Shown: positions 52,557-62,565 of the stretch, one piece after another
How the letters are laid out: every line of letters starts with the position of its first letter
Position numbering within the stretch: position 1 is the first letter of the stretch
From: Bacteroidia bacterium
GTDB taxonomy: Bacteria; Bacteroidota; Bacteroidia; J057
DNA length: 64,000 bases
Direction of reading: 5' to 3'
Assembly (NCBI GenBank): GCA_033391075.1
Contig: JAWPMV010000001.1
Location: 8,100,023-8,164,022 of the forward strand
Translations under genes and position numbers: made by a program
Notes under the pieces: model-generated
What the model was told of the DNA's origin: nothing
The model's input: only the letters and a program-made list of their open reading frames with translations
The model's database searches: none

Positions 52557-54557
52557 ATGAAACATACATCTCATATCAAGCCATTCAGCGTACGGATTTT
52601 TATGATCTGTTTTCTGCTGGGCATGCTTTCAAAAGCCAGCTTTGGACAAAGCATCTTAATCGACAATCCCGTCAGAGCCGGAGAACTTACCGTTTTCCCG
52701 GACGTGAAGGATGGGAACAAATACTATTACTTGCCGGATAAGCCTCGCCTGGCTTTGCATCCCAATGGAGAGCCTCAGTTTTCTTTCCTCCGCTACGTGG
52801 ACAATGTGAGTTCGGAAGGAGCAGAAGATCAGAAAGAAGGAGAAGGCGGAGGAATCGTCCATGCGGTAGTGGAACTGAATGTAACAGATGATCAGCTCAG
52901 TGAAGCCAAAGGAGCGTTGCGTCAGATCAATCCCAGTGGAGAGATTGTAGGGCCGATCATCTATGAAGGAGGAACCATTGCCCTCATTTCTTCTATAGCC
53001 AATGAAGAATCGGGCTTTACCAAGAAGGTTATCGGCTTAGGGAAAGCTCCCATTTTGGACGGACAAAAAGCTGCAATTAGCATTTTACTTAATAAAAACG
53101 GAGCAAAAATCCTCTGGGAGTCCTTCAATTCTCCTACCCCGGATATGAGTTTTTCCTTCGAAATGACGGTAAAGGGCTACCGCTCACCCATTAGTGCTAC
53201 CATAGAAGCCAATTTCGACCAGATCTACAACCACAGCAATTTCCAGGCAGGCGCCATCACCCGAGTGGGAAATACGATGCTGGGAACGGAGATCAACAAA
53301 ACCTTTGATGATTTGAGGAAGACAGGCGCGATCAAAGTTACCTCCTTTGATCCGGATGCGGACATGGAAAAGGCAATTGATGCGGCTTACAATAAGTTGA
53401 CCACCATGATGTTTAATTCGGCTAATAATAATGTGGGGACACCTCGAAATGCCGCATACGGAATGCGCCAACCCCGGATGCTGGATAGAGCACAAAATTT
53501 ATTGACGCAGGGGAGAAGAATGGCTGCGGAAGATCTGGCGCAGGCCGAACGCCGGGCCTTACAACAAGCAAATGGGAACAACCCTGATTTGAATTCTGTT
53601 GGGGGAGAAGCTCCTGTGAATACTCCATTGGCTTCCGCAGGTACCCCTATTGATCCTAACCAGGGGTACAGTCAGAACCGAACACCTCCCGTAAATGATC
53701 CCAAATTTAAACCGCTCTCAAGTGGTATGCCGCCACCAAATACATCCGCAACTTCAACTATGCCTACCAGTGCCATTCTGGTTAGCTATACCATGAGAAA
53801 AGTTCGTCAGCGGGGCAGTTTTAAAATTGACTTGAATAAGTCCAAAACAGATAAAATTACCTTACGCTTCGATCATAATGTTGGAAGTATCAATTGCAAT
53901 GATTGTTTTCGTGAGTTTAATATGGGAAGCGATGTATTCTATCAGCAGAGAGAAATAGCTGCAATAATGGATGGATACAATGCTTCGGATTTCGACAAAT
54001 TCATCAATTATGTGGCAGTGAGTTTTAAGAAGTCTCATGAAAGTGGAGAGGTTACGACGGATGAGATTCGGATCGATCGTTCCCGTTTCAATAAAGAAGG
54101 CAACTTCTACAAATTTTTGTACGGATGGAAAGGAGATAATGAAAGAGGACAGTGGTTGGATTACGAATACAAAACCGTGTGGAATTTCTTTGGCGGCGCA
54201 AGTCTCGAGAGTGAATGGATTGCTTCTGAAGTTAATACCATTCCCCTTGCTCCTCCTTATTTGAGAAAGGTAATAGATGTAGAAATCGATCCGGAAATTG
54301 CAAAAGAAGAAGGCATACGATCTGCTGAGGTTAAAATTTTCTATGAGGTAGAAGGCAAAGAAACAGTAAAGCAGGTTCGGCTAAATCCGAGAAGTCAGAA
54401 TCCTACAGTTCAGGTAGAAGTACTTGAGCCCGCAGCCTTTTTAAACATCGATCCGGGCTATAGCTATGAGATCACCTGGATTTTAAGAAGTGGAGAAACC
54501 GTAAAATCTGAACGGAAAACAGGTAACAGCCTGGTCATTTTTGCGGATTCCATGTAA
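52557..54557 (+). CDS. Exported paralogue family member G
   Basis: Protein of 666 residues, nearest to F: ILIDNPVRAGELTVFPDVKDGNKYYYLPDKPRLALHPNGEPQFSF after a signal peptide, GGGIVHAVVELNVTDDQL, GLGKAPILDGQKAAISILL, LWESFNSPTPDMSFSFEMTVKGY. A shorter Pro/Asn/Ser linker (about 281-404) replaces the long one of F. The second half has the C-x-x-C (NCNDCFREF), REIAAIMDGYNASDFDKFINYVAVSFKK, WLDYEYKTVWNFFGG and PPYLRKVIDVEIDPEIAKEEGIRSAEVKIFY. F and G clearly derive from one duplication. Confidence 0.82.
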   Translation: MKHTSHIKPFSVRIFMICFLLGMLSKASFGQSILIDNPVRAGELTVFPDVKDGNKYYYLPDKPRLALHPNGEPQFSFLRYVDNVSSEGAEDQKEGEGGGIVHAVVELNVTDDQLSEAKGALRQINPSGEIVGPIIYEGGTIALISSIANEESGFTKKVIGLGKAPILDGQKAAISILLNKNGAKILWESFNSPTPDMSFSFEMTVKGYRSPISATIEANFDQIYNHSNFQAGAITRVGNTMLGTEINKTFDDLRKTGAIKVTSFDPDADMEKAIDAAYNKLTTMMFNSANNNVGTPRNAAYGMRQPRMLDRAQNLLTQGRRMAAEDLAQAERRALQQANGNNPDLNSVGGEAPVNTPLASAGTPIDPNQGYSQNRTPPVNDPKFKPLSSGMPPPNTSATSTMPTSAILVSYTMRKVRQRGSFKIDLNKSKTDKITLRFDHNVGSINCNDCFREFNMGSDVFYQQREIAAIMDGYNASDFDKFINYVAVSFKKSHESGEVTTDEIRIDRSRFNKEGNFYKFLYGWKGDNERGQWLDYEYKTVWNFFGGASLESEWIASEVNTIPLAPPYLRKVIDVEIDPEIAKEEGIRSAEVKIFYEVEGKETVKQVRLNPRSQNPTVQVEVLEPAAFLNIDPGYSYEITWILRSGETVKSERKTGNSLVIFADSM

Positions 54558-54632
54558 GTCTAATTTGCTTAAACAAACATCATCTATTTGCTATTTCCTG
54601 AAATAGCTTCGAATACCCTAAGCTTAATTTTT

Positions 54633-56066
54633 ATGAAAAAGATAACAGTCTTACTGCTTAGTATAGTGATACATCTGTCTGCAATGGGACAGGATCATGA
54701 ATTCATCAAACAACATTTGAGAATCATTTTTATCAGTGATATGACCCTGGAACCGCGAAGGGCAAATAATCAGTTTCTTTTAAATGATAACCCTCAACAT
54801 CCCTTTTGGACCAATCCTGAACATGCAGAAGCAGCTAAATTCCTAAAAAGGCTCATAGAGCCAGTTCCAAAAAATACGAGGACTTTTATTAGAGATAGTC
54901 AACTTCAACGTCTGGTAAAGGCCATTTTACTAATAAATGCTAAGCCAATAGATCTCTACATTTTTAATGATAACGTCTTCACAGAAAACATCCATAGAGA
55001 TTGGAAAAATTATTCTTACTGTGACGGATGGCTCAATAAGCGCTTCGCCGCGCCTTGTGGGCAATTCCGTTCATCCGGAAATGTATGTGGAACCCTTGGA
55101 GTCGGTTCGGGCTTTCTTTCTGAAAGAAAAAACGACATGTTTGGAGACGAGGCCTTCATTTACGAATTGGTGATGACCCAACTTAGTTTTGGTTTTGAAA
55201 GGACAATGCCCCGCAACATGGATTTGGTATTGGCCAATGTCAGGGGAAATATTGAATTAATTTCGAGTAGGAATTATGCAACCAAAAGAGCCATTGCAAT
55301 GGCTTTTACCAAGTATTTTCATTACACATGTTTAGCGCCACCAACGCCTGGAACTGTATTAGTTGAAACTGAATTCTATGAAAATAAGAAGTGTTTCAAT
55401 TGGTTAAATAAAAACCTTCCCCTTAAACTGCTCGTTCCTCGTCAATGTGCAAATGAAGGAGTACCTGCTCAATTTTGCCTAACAGAACTGCTTAGACAAG
55501 ATGGGTACCAGGGAGAAATAGTAAAACCAGGTAGCAGCTGTCTTTTACCAATTAGGCAATTATCTAGCAGACTCTTGCTTCATAATGAAATGATTCAGGC
55601 TGAGATCTTTTACCAATTTATGCGACTCAGTAAAAAAATGGGTCCCTTAAGTTTATTTGTTAATGTTATTAAAAACAGCCAGCTAGAACTAGCAGCTTAT
55701 AAAGACACGGATGTCTTCAATATTTTATTCAAAAATCTCACCATTCAATCCAGAGACTCAAGAGCTATGGGAGAGTATTTGCCCATTGCAATTCTTGATT
55801 ATTGTACAGGATTGAAGATCACAAATAAAAAAGATCTCGTTCTGAGCATTGGCACATACGTCAGCTTGCAGAAAGAACAGAACATAAATCTGGATGATTA
55901 TTTTGACCTTATTAGGTCCTCCCTATTATATGCACATAATTCAGGAAGCAATGCGAAGGTATTCACTGAATTAAATCTCGATATGTTTATAAGAGCAATG
56001 ACTGAATCGGGTGGTAGAAGTAAATCAACCAGAAAGCGGAACGATAACACAGATAGCAATCGGTAA
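54633..56066 (+). CDS. Unknown exported protein
   Basis: Started at the ATG at 54633 for its signal peptide (MKKITVLLLSIVIHLSAMGQ); 477 residues. Not a member of the paralogue family. Mixed helical protein with several Cys residues (YCDGWLNKRFAAPCGQFRSSGNVCG; YTCLAPPTPG; QCANEGVPAQFC), which suggests disulphides outside the cytoplasm, and a helical second half. No catalytic motif that I recognise. More AT-rich than its neighbours. Same direction, 75 bp after G. Confidence 0.7.
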   Translation: MKKITVLLLSIVIHLSAMGQDHEFIKQHLRIIFISDMTLEPRRANNQFLLNDNPQHPFWTNPEHAEAAKFLKRLIEPVPKNTRTFIRDSQLQRLVKAILLINAKPIDLYIFNDNVFTENIHRDWKNYSYCDGWLNKRFAAPCGQFRSSGNVCGTLGVGSGFLSERKNDMFGDEAFIYELVMTQLSFGFERTMPRNMDLVLANVRGNIELISSRNYATKRAIAMAFTKYFHYTCLAPPTPGTVLVETEFYENKKCFNWLNKNLPLKLLVPRQCANEGVPAQFCLTELLRQDGYQGEIVKPGSSCLLPIRQLSSRLLLHNEMIQAEIFYQFMRLSKKMGPLSLFVNVIKNSQLELAAYKDTDVFNILFKNLTIQSRDSRAMGEYLPIAILDYCTGLKITNKKDLVLSIGTYVSLQKEQNINLDDYFDLIRSSLLYAHNSGSNAKVFTELNLDMFIRAMTESGGRSKSTRKRNDNTDSNR

Positions 56067-56134
56067 AACAGGCAGTCGTATTTCCTTTCAAGCGTGTTTT
56101 CATCATTGAATCCGATAGAATATACTACCGTATT

Positions 56135-56710
56135 ATGAAATCCATACTTTTCATAAGTTTCATAGGCTTATGCTTACTAAATCATGGCTTTGCCCAGGAG
56201 CTCCAGCCCCTTAAAAAGGACTTCCGCCCCTCGGTGAGCATTTCCAAAGCAGAGGTGCTTTCTCAATCCGCCGAGCGATTGAATATGAGTTTTGATTGCC
56301 AGGTCAAAGCCGGCAAGAAATACAGCATATCCGGAATCGCTTTGGATCGAAACAAGCAGCCCGTAGCCGAAGTTCAGGCCACTGCACAGGAATTGGCGGA
56401 AGGAGAAAGTCTGGCAGATTTGACCTTTAGCTTCAAACAGCTCAACGGCAAAACCTACCGCAATCCTCAAATAGAGACCCATTACATCCAGATTTACCTG
56501 AATGAAAAATCGCGGGCCTCTGAATTGATGGAAAGCCTAAACAAGAATTCGGATAAGGGCAATGCTTCTGGTTCGAGCCTGGCAAATGCCCTCGCCATCA
56601 AATACCTCTATCCCTTCAAAAAGACCTGGCGGGTAGGGGGCAATAAAAGTATGCGCGTGAAAGTCAATCTGAGTCCCATCGGAAAAGCTCGATTGCTACC
56701 CAGAAATTAA
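56135..56710 (+). CDS. Unknown exported beta-rich protein
   Basis: Protein of 191 residues with a signal peptide ending GFAQ. One compact, probably beta-sandwich domain (LNMSFDCQVKAGKKYSISGIALDRNKQPVAEVQATAQ; KTYRNPQIETHYIQIYLNEKSRASELME) and a basic C-terminus. No family recognised. It lies 18 bp before member H and is probably co-translated. Confidence 0.7.
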   Translation: MKSILFISFIGLCLLNHGFAQELQPLKKDFRPSVSISKAEVLSQSAERLNMSFDCQVKAGKKYSISGIALDRNKQPVAEVQATAQELAEGESLADLTFSFKQLNGKTYRNPQIETHYIQIYLNEKSRASELMESLNKNSDKGNASGSSLANALAIKYLYPFKKTWRVGGNKSMRVKVNLSPIGKARLLPRN

Positions 56711-56728
56711 GCTTAAAAACCTAAGCCC

Positions 56729-58189
56729 ATGAAATATTCATGCATATCCCTCATCTTGCTGCTGCTTTTGCCCCTCTCTCTCTGGAGCCAGGAGGAGCAG
56801 GCCGCGCAAGAGGAGGACAAGAACTCCCGGGAACGAAAAGGACCGGCCAATATCACCTTCAACATCATGGAGAAGGTAGAGGCGGACCATGATTTCAATG
56901 ATGAACACCTCTTTAGCATCAATGAGCAGGTGTTCCGGGATGCCAATCGCGAATCGGGTTACTATTATTATTACCCGACCGAGTACAGCTTGAATTGGAT
57001 AGCGAATAGAGGAGATGATCCCTATGACCTGAATTTCAATTACGGACAGGACGGTCAGGTAACGGTAACCGCTATTTTAAAACCTAAAATCAGCAGCCAG
57101 GACATTCGCCTGTTTCGCTCGAAACTTCTGGCCCAGGCAACAACAGGAAAAGCAGATGCGAGTCCGGCCATTGTAGGCTTTCAACCTTTGCCACTACGGA
57201 ATCGACCCGAGATTGAATTCAATAACCTGAGTCAGTTTGGCATCTCCGAAGATCAGGTAGATGTACGTCCACCCGCAGATCTGAAAGGAGACATCTTGCT
57301 CTCTTTTACGACAGAGAGTATAGAAAGTCTCATAAATATGTTATTTAATGATATTGGATTATATGGCAATGTGATCATCTCTCCCTCGGGCAAAAACGTC
57401 CAGCAGGAGATCGCCATTCCCTTCAATTTGAAGATTGATGATCCGGCCACGTACGGCAGGATGATCTTGCAGGGAGCCTCCTGGCGGAGAGGTTGGACCA
57501 ATCGCACGGGCTATCCGGTCAAGCTCAATTACCTGCATATGCTGAAGGAAGAAAACGACCATCACCAGGTCTATTCCTGGAAGCTGGGAGATGCGGAAGT
57601 ACCGGAAGAAGCGAGCATCGATTTTCAGAATGCCTACATCATTCCCAATTCCTGGGACAATGACAGAAGCATAAAAAGAATCTGGTTGGATTATACCATG
57701 CAGCCTTGTACTTCCTGCAATGAGAAGTTGAGGGAAAGCTTTGAAAAGGGCAATGGGAAAGATCGAATGAGCATCAAAGTCCGCATACAGGATGTCCTCG
57801 AATTTACCGGAGCGGATGTGGCTTACCTGAAAATTCGATCCCTGCAAGCCGACCCCAACGGCCGCCGAAAAGTCGCCCTGGAGGATGTTGAAATCACCAG
57901 CGATGGAATGAGCGTAGACCGAGGGCCTCTGTACCTGGATGCCAATGGAGACTTCAATTTTGAGTACCAAATCAGCCTTGTGATGCCGGACGGGAAGGTA
58001 CACCAAGCCCGAACCTGGATATCCCACAATCAAAGCATCCTTTCCTTAGGCTCTAGCCAGGTAAAAAAGCAAATCCTCTTTTTCCGGAGCAAACCTGGAG
58101 GAAGCAAAGCTAATCCCGCAAAAAAAGCCAGCCCTCCGATGAGGAGAAATGGCAATTCTTCAAAAAATAAACTCAGACGAAATGGTTAA
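56729..58189 (+). CDS. Exported paralogue family member H (divergent)
   Basis: Protein of 486 residues with a signal peptide ending LWSQ. The YYY signature is kept as SGYYYYYPTEYSLNWIANRGDDPYDLNFNYGQ, but the middle of the protein is diverged. A C-x-x-C (MQPCTSCNEKL) sits in the second half, as in F and G, followed by DVAYLKIRSLQADPNGRRKVALEDVEI. The C-terminal tail is basic (Lys/Arg/Asn-rich). It overlaps the next gene by 8 bp. Confidence 0.7.
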   Translation: MKYSCISLILLLLLPLSLWSQEEQAAQEEDKNSRERKGPANITFNIMEKVEADHDFNDEHLFSINEQVFRDANRESGYYYYYPTEYSLNWIANRGDDPYDLNFNYGQDGQVTVTAILKPKISSQDIRLFRSKLLAQATTGKADASPAIVGFQPLPLRNRPEIEFNNLSQFGISEDQVDVRPPADLKGDILLSFTTESIESLINMLFNDIGLYGNVIISPSGKNVQQEIAIPFNLKIDDPATYGRMILQGASWRRGWTNRTGYPVKLNYLHMLKEENDHHQVYSWKLGDAEVPEEASIDFQNAYIIPNSWDNDRSIKRIWLDYTMQPCTSCNEKLRESFEKGNGKDRMSIKVRIQDVLEFTGADVAYLKIRSLQADPNGRRKVALEDVEITSDGMSVDRGPLYLDANGDFNFEYQISLVMPDGKVHQARTWISHNQSILSLGSSQVKKQILFFRSKPGGSKANPAKKASPPMRRNGNSSKNKLRRNG

Positions 58190-59573
58190 GCATAAAATCT
58201 ATAATCTGCGGAAGCTTAGCTTTCCCTTCCTTACAATTTCTTTCCTGGCCCTTTGCCTGGGCATGAATAGCTGCGAGCTGGAATCCATACACGCAAGCAT
58301 AGCGGTAGATTTCGATTCCAATACGGATTGCTACCAGGTGGCTTTTAATACAAATTCACAGGGAGCCTATAGCTGGGATTTTGGAGATGGAACAAGCTCG
58401 GAAGAACAAAATCCTGTACATTTCTACGAAGAACGAGGAACCTATGAAGTAAGCCTTACAGTCCGATCAGAAACAGGGGCTGGAAAAAGAAGTAAATCGA
58501 TAAGCATAAATCCGTCAGGGAATACCTTTCGCCAAAGCCTTTCAAGCTATAATGGGAATCGCATGTTTCCCCAGGTAGATGGCCAGAAGTATCGATTGAC
58601 AGCCAAAGGGTTTGGAGAGCGATTTAATTCCCTCCTTGACTTTTCTGCCAACGGGCAATTTGAAAGTGTGTACGATGCCGGTTCTGCTTCACGGGATTAC
58701 CTCGCCTTTTTTAATCCGGTAGCCGGTACCACCCACACGATTTACAACGACAGCCTAAACTCTACAGTGGTTTATACCTACGTGGGTACAGGAGCGCGTC
58801 TGGATGGACTATTCAAAAGTGATACTTCTTTTGTTGCACATGATGTGAGTATGGGAGTAAATGAATCGGTATTCATTACCGGAAACTATACCTCAGCTCT
58901 GAGCAATCAATCAGGTGTTTTCGTCTGGTCTGCTAATTTATTTCCGGATAATATCATTTACTTCGATTTTCTTCAGCCATACTCACCTTCAAATCTGGCC
59001 AGCATTGATATAGAAGCTACCTCTGATGGAGGTGCTGTACTCGCAACTTTTGTCCCAGGTCAGGGAATATATGTGTTGAAAATCAACAATGCTGGGCAAA
59101 GCGTATGGGGGCGCTACATCAACAACAGCAATTTCCAGATTTCCACGAGCGTTGGAAGCGCCTTCAATTTCGAATATTTGGTCTCGATTGTTCCGCTGAC
59201 TGCCAATGACTTTGTCGTCGGTATATCTACCCGGGACCTGGGAACCGAAGGAGGAGCAGTCTTTTTTCGCCTAAATGAAACTACAGATAGCTGGCGGACG
59301 GATTGGGAAGGCTTCGCCCGTCTGCGAGACATGATCCCAAGCAAAGACGGCCACATCATGGCTTGCGGAGCTTACAATAAAAACAATCTCCTCGTCCCGT
59401 ACTTCATGAAACTGAATCCAGCGGGAGAAATCCAATTCGCCAAAGAAATCCTGGACATTTCAGAAGGCAACACCCTGGTAAACATGCTGGAAACTGACAA
59501 TGATGAATTTGTCCTGCTGGGCAATGGCCAGAATATGGATCTATTCAGAGTAGACTGTGGAGGAAATTTTTAA
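58182..59573 (+). CDS. PKD-domain lipoprotein
   Basis: Protein of 463 residues, started at the ATG that overlaps the stop of H. The N-terminal signal ends in a lipobox (LALCLGMNSC). A PKD domain at about 35-100 has the typical YSWDFGDGTSSEEQNPVHFYEERGTYEVSLTV. The rest is a repeat-rich domain with propeller-like blades (VFVWSANLFPDNIIYFDFLQ; GGAVLATFVPGQGIYVLKINNAGQSVWGRYI). Probably anchored in the outer membrane and binding glycans or proteins. An earlier in-frame ATG at 58149 would put hydrophilic sequence before the signal. Confidence 0.82.
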   Translation: MVKHKIYNLRKLSFPFLTISFLALCLGMNSCELESIHASIAVDFDSNTDCYQVAFNTNSQGAYSWDFGDGTSSEEQNPVHFYEERGTYEVSLTVRSETGAGKRSKSISINPSGNTFRQSLSSYNGNRMFPQVDGQKYRLTAKGFGERFNSLLDFSANGQFESVYDAGSASRDYLAFFNPVAGTTHTIYNDSLNSTVVYTYVGTGARLDGLFKSDTSFVAHDVSMGVNESVFITGNYTSALSNQSGVFVWSANLFPDNIIYFDFLQPYSPSNLASIDIEATSDGGAVLATFVPGQGIYVLKINNAGQSVWGRYINNSNFQISTSVGSAFNFEYLVSIVPLTANDFVVGISTRDLGTEGGAVFFRLNETTDSWRTDWEGFARLRDMIPSKDGHIMACGAYNKNNLLVPYFMKLNPAGEIQFAKEILDISEGNTLVNMLETDNDEFVLLGNGQNMDLFRVDCGGNF

Positions 59574-59596
59574 GCTAGAATTTAGACTTCTTTTTT

Positions 59597-61111
59597 ATGA
59601 AAAATACAAATATTTCTTTTTCTCTATTGCTGCTGATCTTTCTGATGGGAGCATGCAAGCTGGATAATCTTCACGAAGCAGAAGAGATGCTTCCTGCTCC
59701 TAGCTGCGATAATTTGGTAGCTGATTTCAATATCAACAACAATTCATGTTCCTGGCCCTGCAGCATTAACTTTGAAAACCGCTCGGTAAATGGGGTGAAC
59801 TACCTCTGGGAATTTGGAGATGGAAATATGGCTACCCTTTCTGACCCGGAACATGCGTATGCGAAACCGGGAACCTATAATGTGAAGCTGACCGTTAGCG
59901 ATGAAAACGGATGCGAAAAGATCATTCGTAAAGATGCCGTAATTGGATTTCAGACCTTCGAAAAGGTTCTGGGAGAGGAATCGACCCGGGAAATAGGTAC
60001 ACAATTGCTTGCTCTTGCTAATGGTGGATATGCAATCATAGGCAGTAAAAATGACAATGGGGGTATGGGATTGCAGGCGGCTATTTTGCGATTGGATGTT
60101 GATGGAAACCAATTATGGGAGCAAACCTATGGGGGCTTTGCTGATGACCGTGCCTTTGCAGGAATTGAGACACCTGATGAAGGATTTGTATTTGTCGGAG
60201 AGTCACAAAACAATGATACCCTGGAAAAATATGATGCCTACTTTCATCGAGTCTTTGATACGGGAAATTCATGGTTCGACAACTTCTATGTAGATACGGT
60301 TAGAAATACCAGTGAAGAGTATATCTACACCAGTGATTTTACCTCAGTCATCCAGGCAAGCAACGGAAAGTATGTGATGCTGGGTACGTCCTCACGCTAT
60401 AATATGGACGATCAAAGTAGTACTACAAGTGTTTTCTTAGGGCAAACAAAAGGAATCGAGTTTACTAATGACTTTGAGGCTTCTCTTTATGGCCGCCCAT
60501 CGGGAGTGGATCAAGGCAAACAAATCATCGAGACGGCTGATAAATCCAGTTATGTTTTAATGGGTATAACCCGCTTACCGGGAGAAAGCGACGACGATCT
60601 CTACCTGATCAAGGTGGATACTAGCAGGCAGCTAATATGGGAGCAAATTTTTTCAAATGTGAATGATGTTGAGCCTAATTCTATTGTTGAGACTGACGAT
60701 GGAGGATTTATTATTGTTGGCACTAAAAATCCATATGCTACCGATAGTGACATTGCAGTCTTGAAATTGGACCCTGCAGGAAACCTCAGCTGGGAGAAAA
60801 CCTTTGGGGGGACGGGAAAAGAATCCGGGGCTAAAGTTATCGAGACCGAAAATGGGGATTTGGTAATCGTCGGTGAAACAACGAGTCTGGGCGCAGGAGT
60901 TTCGGACCTCTACCTGTTAAGACTTGATAAGATGGGGGATTTGATCTGGGAAAGAACTTTTGGCAGTGTGTTTTATGAATGGGGAATCGATGTAATTCAG
61001 GCAAATGATGGTGGCTTTCTTCTTCTCGGAGGAAAAAGCGAGCAATTCTTCAATAGCTTCCGAAGCGACATCCTATTCATCAAAACAGACGATCAGGGCA
61101 ATGTCAATTAG
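59597..61111 (+). CDS. PKD-domain lipoprotein with propeller-like repeats
   Basis: Protein of 504 residues. Lipoprotein signal with lipobox (FLMGACK). PKD domain at about 40-110 (YLWEFGDGNMATLSDPEHAYAKPGTYNVKLTV). From about 125 there are repeats of the form DGGFxIxG...DxxLxKLDxxGNLxWEKTFGG, characteristic of exported Bacteroidota beta-propellers. It follows the first PKD lipoprotein by 23 bp and has the same architecture, so the pair is probably a tandem duplication. Surface adhesion or substrate capture is likely. Confidence 0.85.
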   Translation: MKNTNISFSLLLLIFLMGACKLDNLHEAEEMLPAPSCDNLVADFNINNNSCSWPCSINFENRSVNGVNYLWEFGDGNMATLSDPEHAYAKPGTYNVKLTVSDENGCEKIIRKDAVIGFQTFEKVLGEESTREIGTQLLALANGGYAIIGSKNDNGGMGLQAAILRLDVDGNQLWEQTYGGFADDRAFAGIETPDEGFVFVGESQNNDTLEKYDAYFHRVFDTGNSWFDNFYVDTVRNTSEEYIYTSDFTSVIQASNGKYVMLGTSSRYNMDDQSSTTSVFLGQTKGIEFTNDFEASLYGRPSGVDQGKQIIETADKSSYVLMGITRLPGESDDDLYLIKVDTSRQLIWEQIFSNVNDVEPNSIVETDDGGFIIVGTKNPYATDSDIAVLKLDPAGNLSWEKTFGGTGKESGAKVIETENGDLVIVGETTSLGAGVSDLYLLRLDKMGDLIWERTFGSVFYEWGIDVIQANDGGFLLLGGKSEQFFNSFRSDILFIKTDDQGNVN

Positions 61112-61115
61112 GCAA

Positions 61116-62561
61116 ATGATGATTAATAATTATCTACATAAAATTCTTTGGAATTCCAGCCTGCTTCTGGCCTTGCTGATCGGAGGTGCGAGTCTTTCAT
61201 TAGGGCAAGCCTTGCAGTCCAGCAAGCAGGAATTGGAAGGCCTGACCTTTTACCAGGATTTGAAAAATCCTCAGCTGTACTATTATGCACCGGGCAAACT
61301 GCGACTTGCCAAAGAATCCGATGGAGCTCCCAAATTGCAGATCGTTTTTACCCGCTATACAGGGACACGTTGCGGGGGAGATCAGGGCGAAAAGCAGTTT
61401 CTCAACCTGGTACAACTTACGGCGGTCATGGAAAAAGCCCAGGCCCGTCAATTAAGAGCTGCCAAGCTGGCTTTAGGGGAAGACGTAACGATCCGTCCTT
61501 TATCCATCCAGAATGTAGAAGCTTATCTGGTTGTACCGGTGGGAGATAGTTTTCGCAGATTGGGAGGCGTTGGGAGTTCAGAAGCAAATAGCGAAGGCGG
61601 AAGTAGCAGCAAAAGGAGCTATTGGACGGAACGCACCTTTACCCTGCGCCTATCCAATGAAGAAGCTCAGCTGCTCCAAAATTTACTGAAGGAAGATAAA
61701 CTCGCCTTGAGCATCAACTATTCCTTCTATGCCGATCTGGTTCAGGATGTTCAGCGTTCCCTGGATATCTCGGGCAATAGCGATCGGGATTTGAATAAGC
61801 TGGAGGAGAAACTGGAAAAAGTGATTAAACAGGATTCCATTCCTGTTTTGCAGAGCATAGCCGGAGGAGCCTTTGCAGTAAGTCTCGATTTCGCCAGCTA
61901 TCCGGAAAAGCTGAAAAAAATAGACATAAATGAAGCCGGGATTCCTACCGATTACCCCGCCATGGAACTCCGTTGCTACGATTTTGCCAATGAGCTAAGA
62001 CCCGATTTGAACATGAAAGAGATTCAAATCAAAGCCCTGGGAATAGGAGGGAGGCGTTGGATCGAATTGGACCCCATTACGTTCTCCCGCTTTCAACCGG
62101 ATCTAAATGTGCAGCAGGTCAAGTTTTCTCAGGCGGTGAACATGGGAACTGATTTCCGCTACCAGGTGATTGAGCATCCCAAAGCAGGAGATGTAAAACG
62201 TACGGGTTGGAAGAGTATGCCCTTCTGCAGCAGCCTCCTGGATGTAAGTACAGATTTGGAAGCTTCAGGTCTCCGAAAGCGATCCCTGGAGATCGAAGTA
62301 CCTGTCGAGCAATTCGCAGAAAAAAGCCTGGCTGCCATGACCCTGGTACTCGACTACCAACTGGATGGAAAGCCTATGCAACAATTCCAGGTCTTTGAAG
62401 CGAATTCTGTCAGAGTTTTTCGTCAGCTAAGTCTGATTCACGATCGGGACACGGATTTGAATATCCAAACGGTTTGGCATTACAGCGAAACCTCAGCAGA
62501 TCTGAGTCCTGCAGCATCCGTGGATGAGGAAGATTACATCTTTTGCAAACTACCCGAATAA
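61116..62561 (+). CDS. Exported paralogue family member I
   Basis: Protein of 481 residues, started at 61116 (MMINNYLHKILWNSSLLLALLIGGASLSLGQ signal peptide); longer in-frame starts reach into the preceding gene. Family signature: FYQDLKNPQLYYYAPGKLRLAKESDGAPKLQIVFTRYTG, then AYLVVPVGDSFRRLGG and a Ser-rich loop. The second half is diverged, and the protein ends DYIFCKLPE, similar to the DELPE end of F. It lies 4 bp after the PKD gene and 4 bp before the caspase gene. Confidence 0.75.
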   Translation: MMINNYLHKILWNSSLLLALLIGGASLSLGQALQSSKQELEGLTFYQDLKNPQLYYYAPGKLRLAKESDGAPKLQIVFTRYTGTRCGGDQGEKQFLNLVQLTAVMEKAQARQLRAAKLALGEDVTIRPLSIQNVEAYLVVPVGDSFRRLGGVGSSEANSEGGSSSKRSYWTERTFTLRLSNEEAQLLQNLLKEDKLALSINYSFYADLVQDVQRSLDISGNSDRDLNKLEEKLEKVIKQDSIPVLQSIAGGAFAVSLDFASYPEKLKKIDINEAGIPTDYPAMELRCYDFANELRPDLNMKEIQIKALGIGGRRWIELDPITFSRFQPDLNVQQVKFSQAVNMGTDFRYQVIEHPKAGDVKRTGWKSMPFCSSLLDVSTDLEASGLRKRSLEIEVPVEQFAEKSLAAMTLVLDYQLDGKPMQQFQVFEANSVRVFRQLSLIHDRDTDLNIQTVWHYSETSADLSPAASVDEEDYIFCKLPE

Positions 62562-62565
62562 GCCC

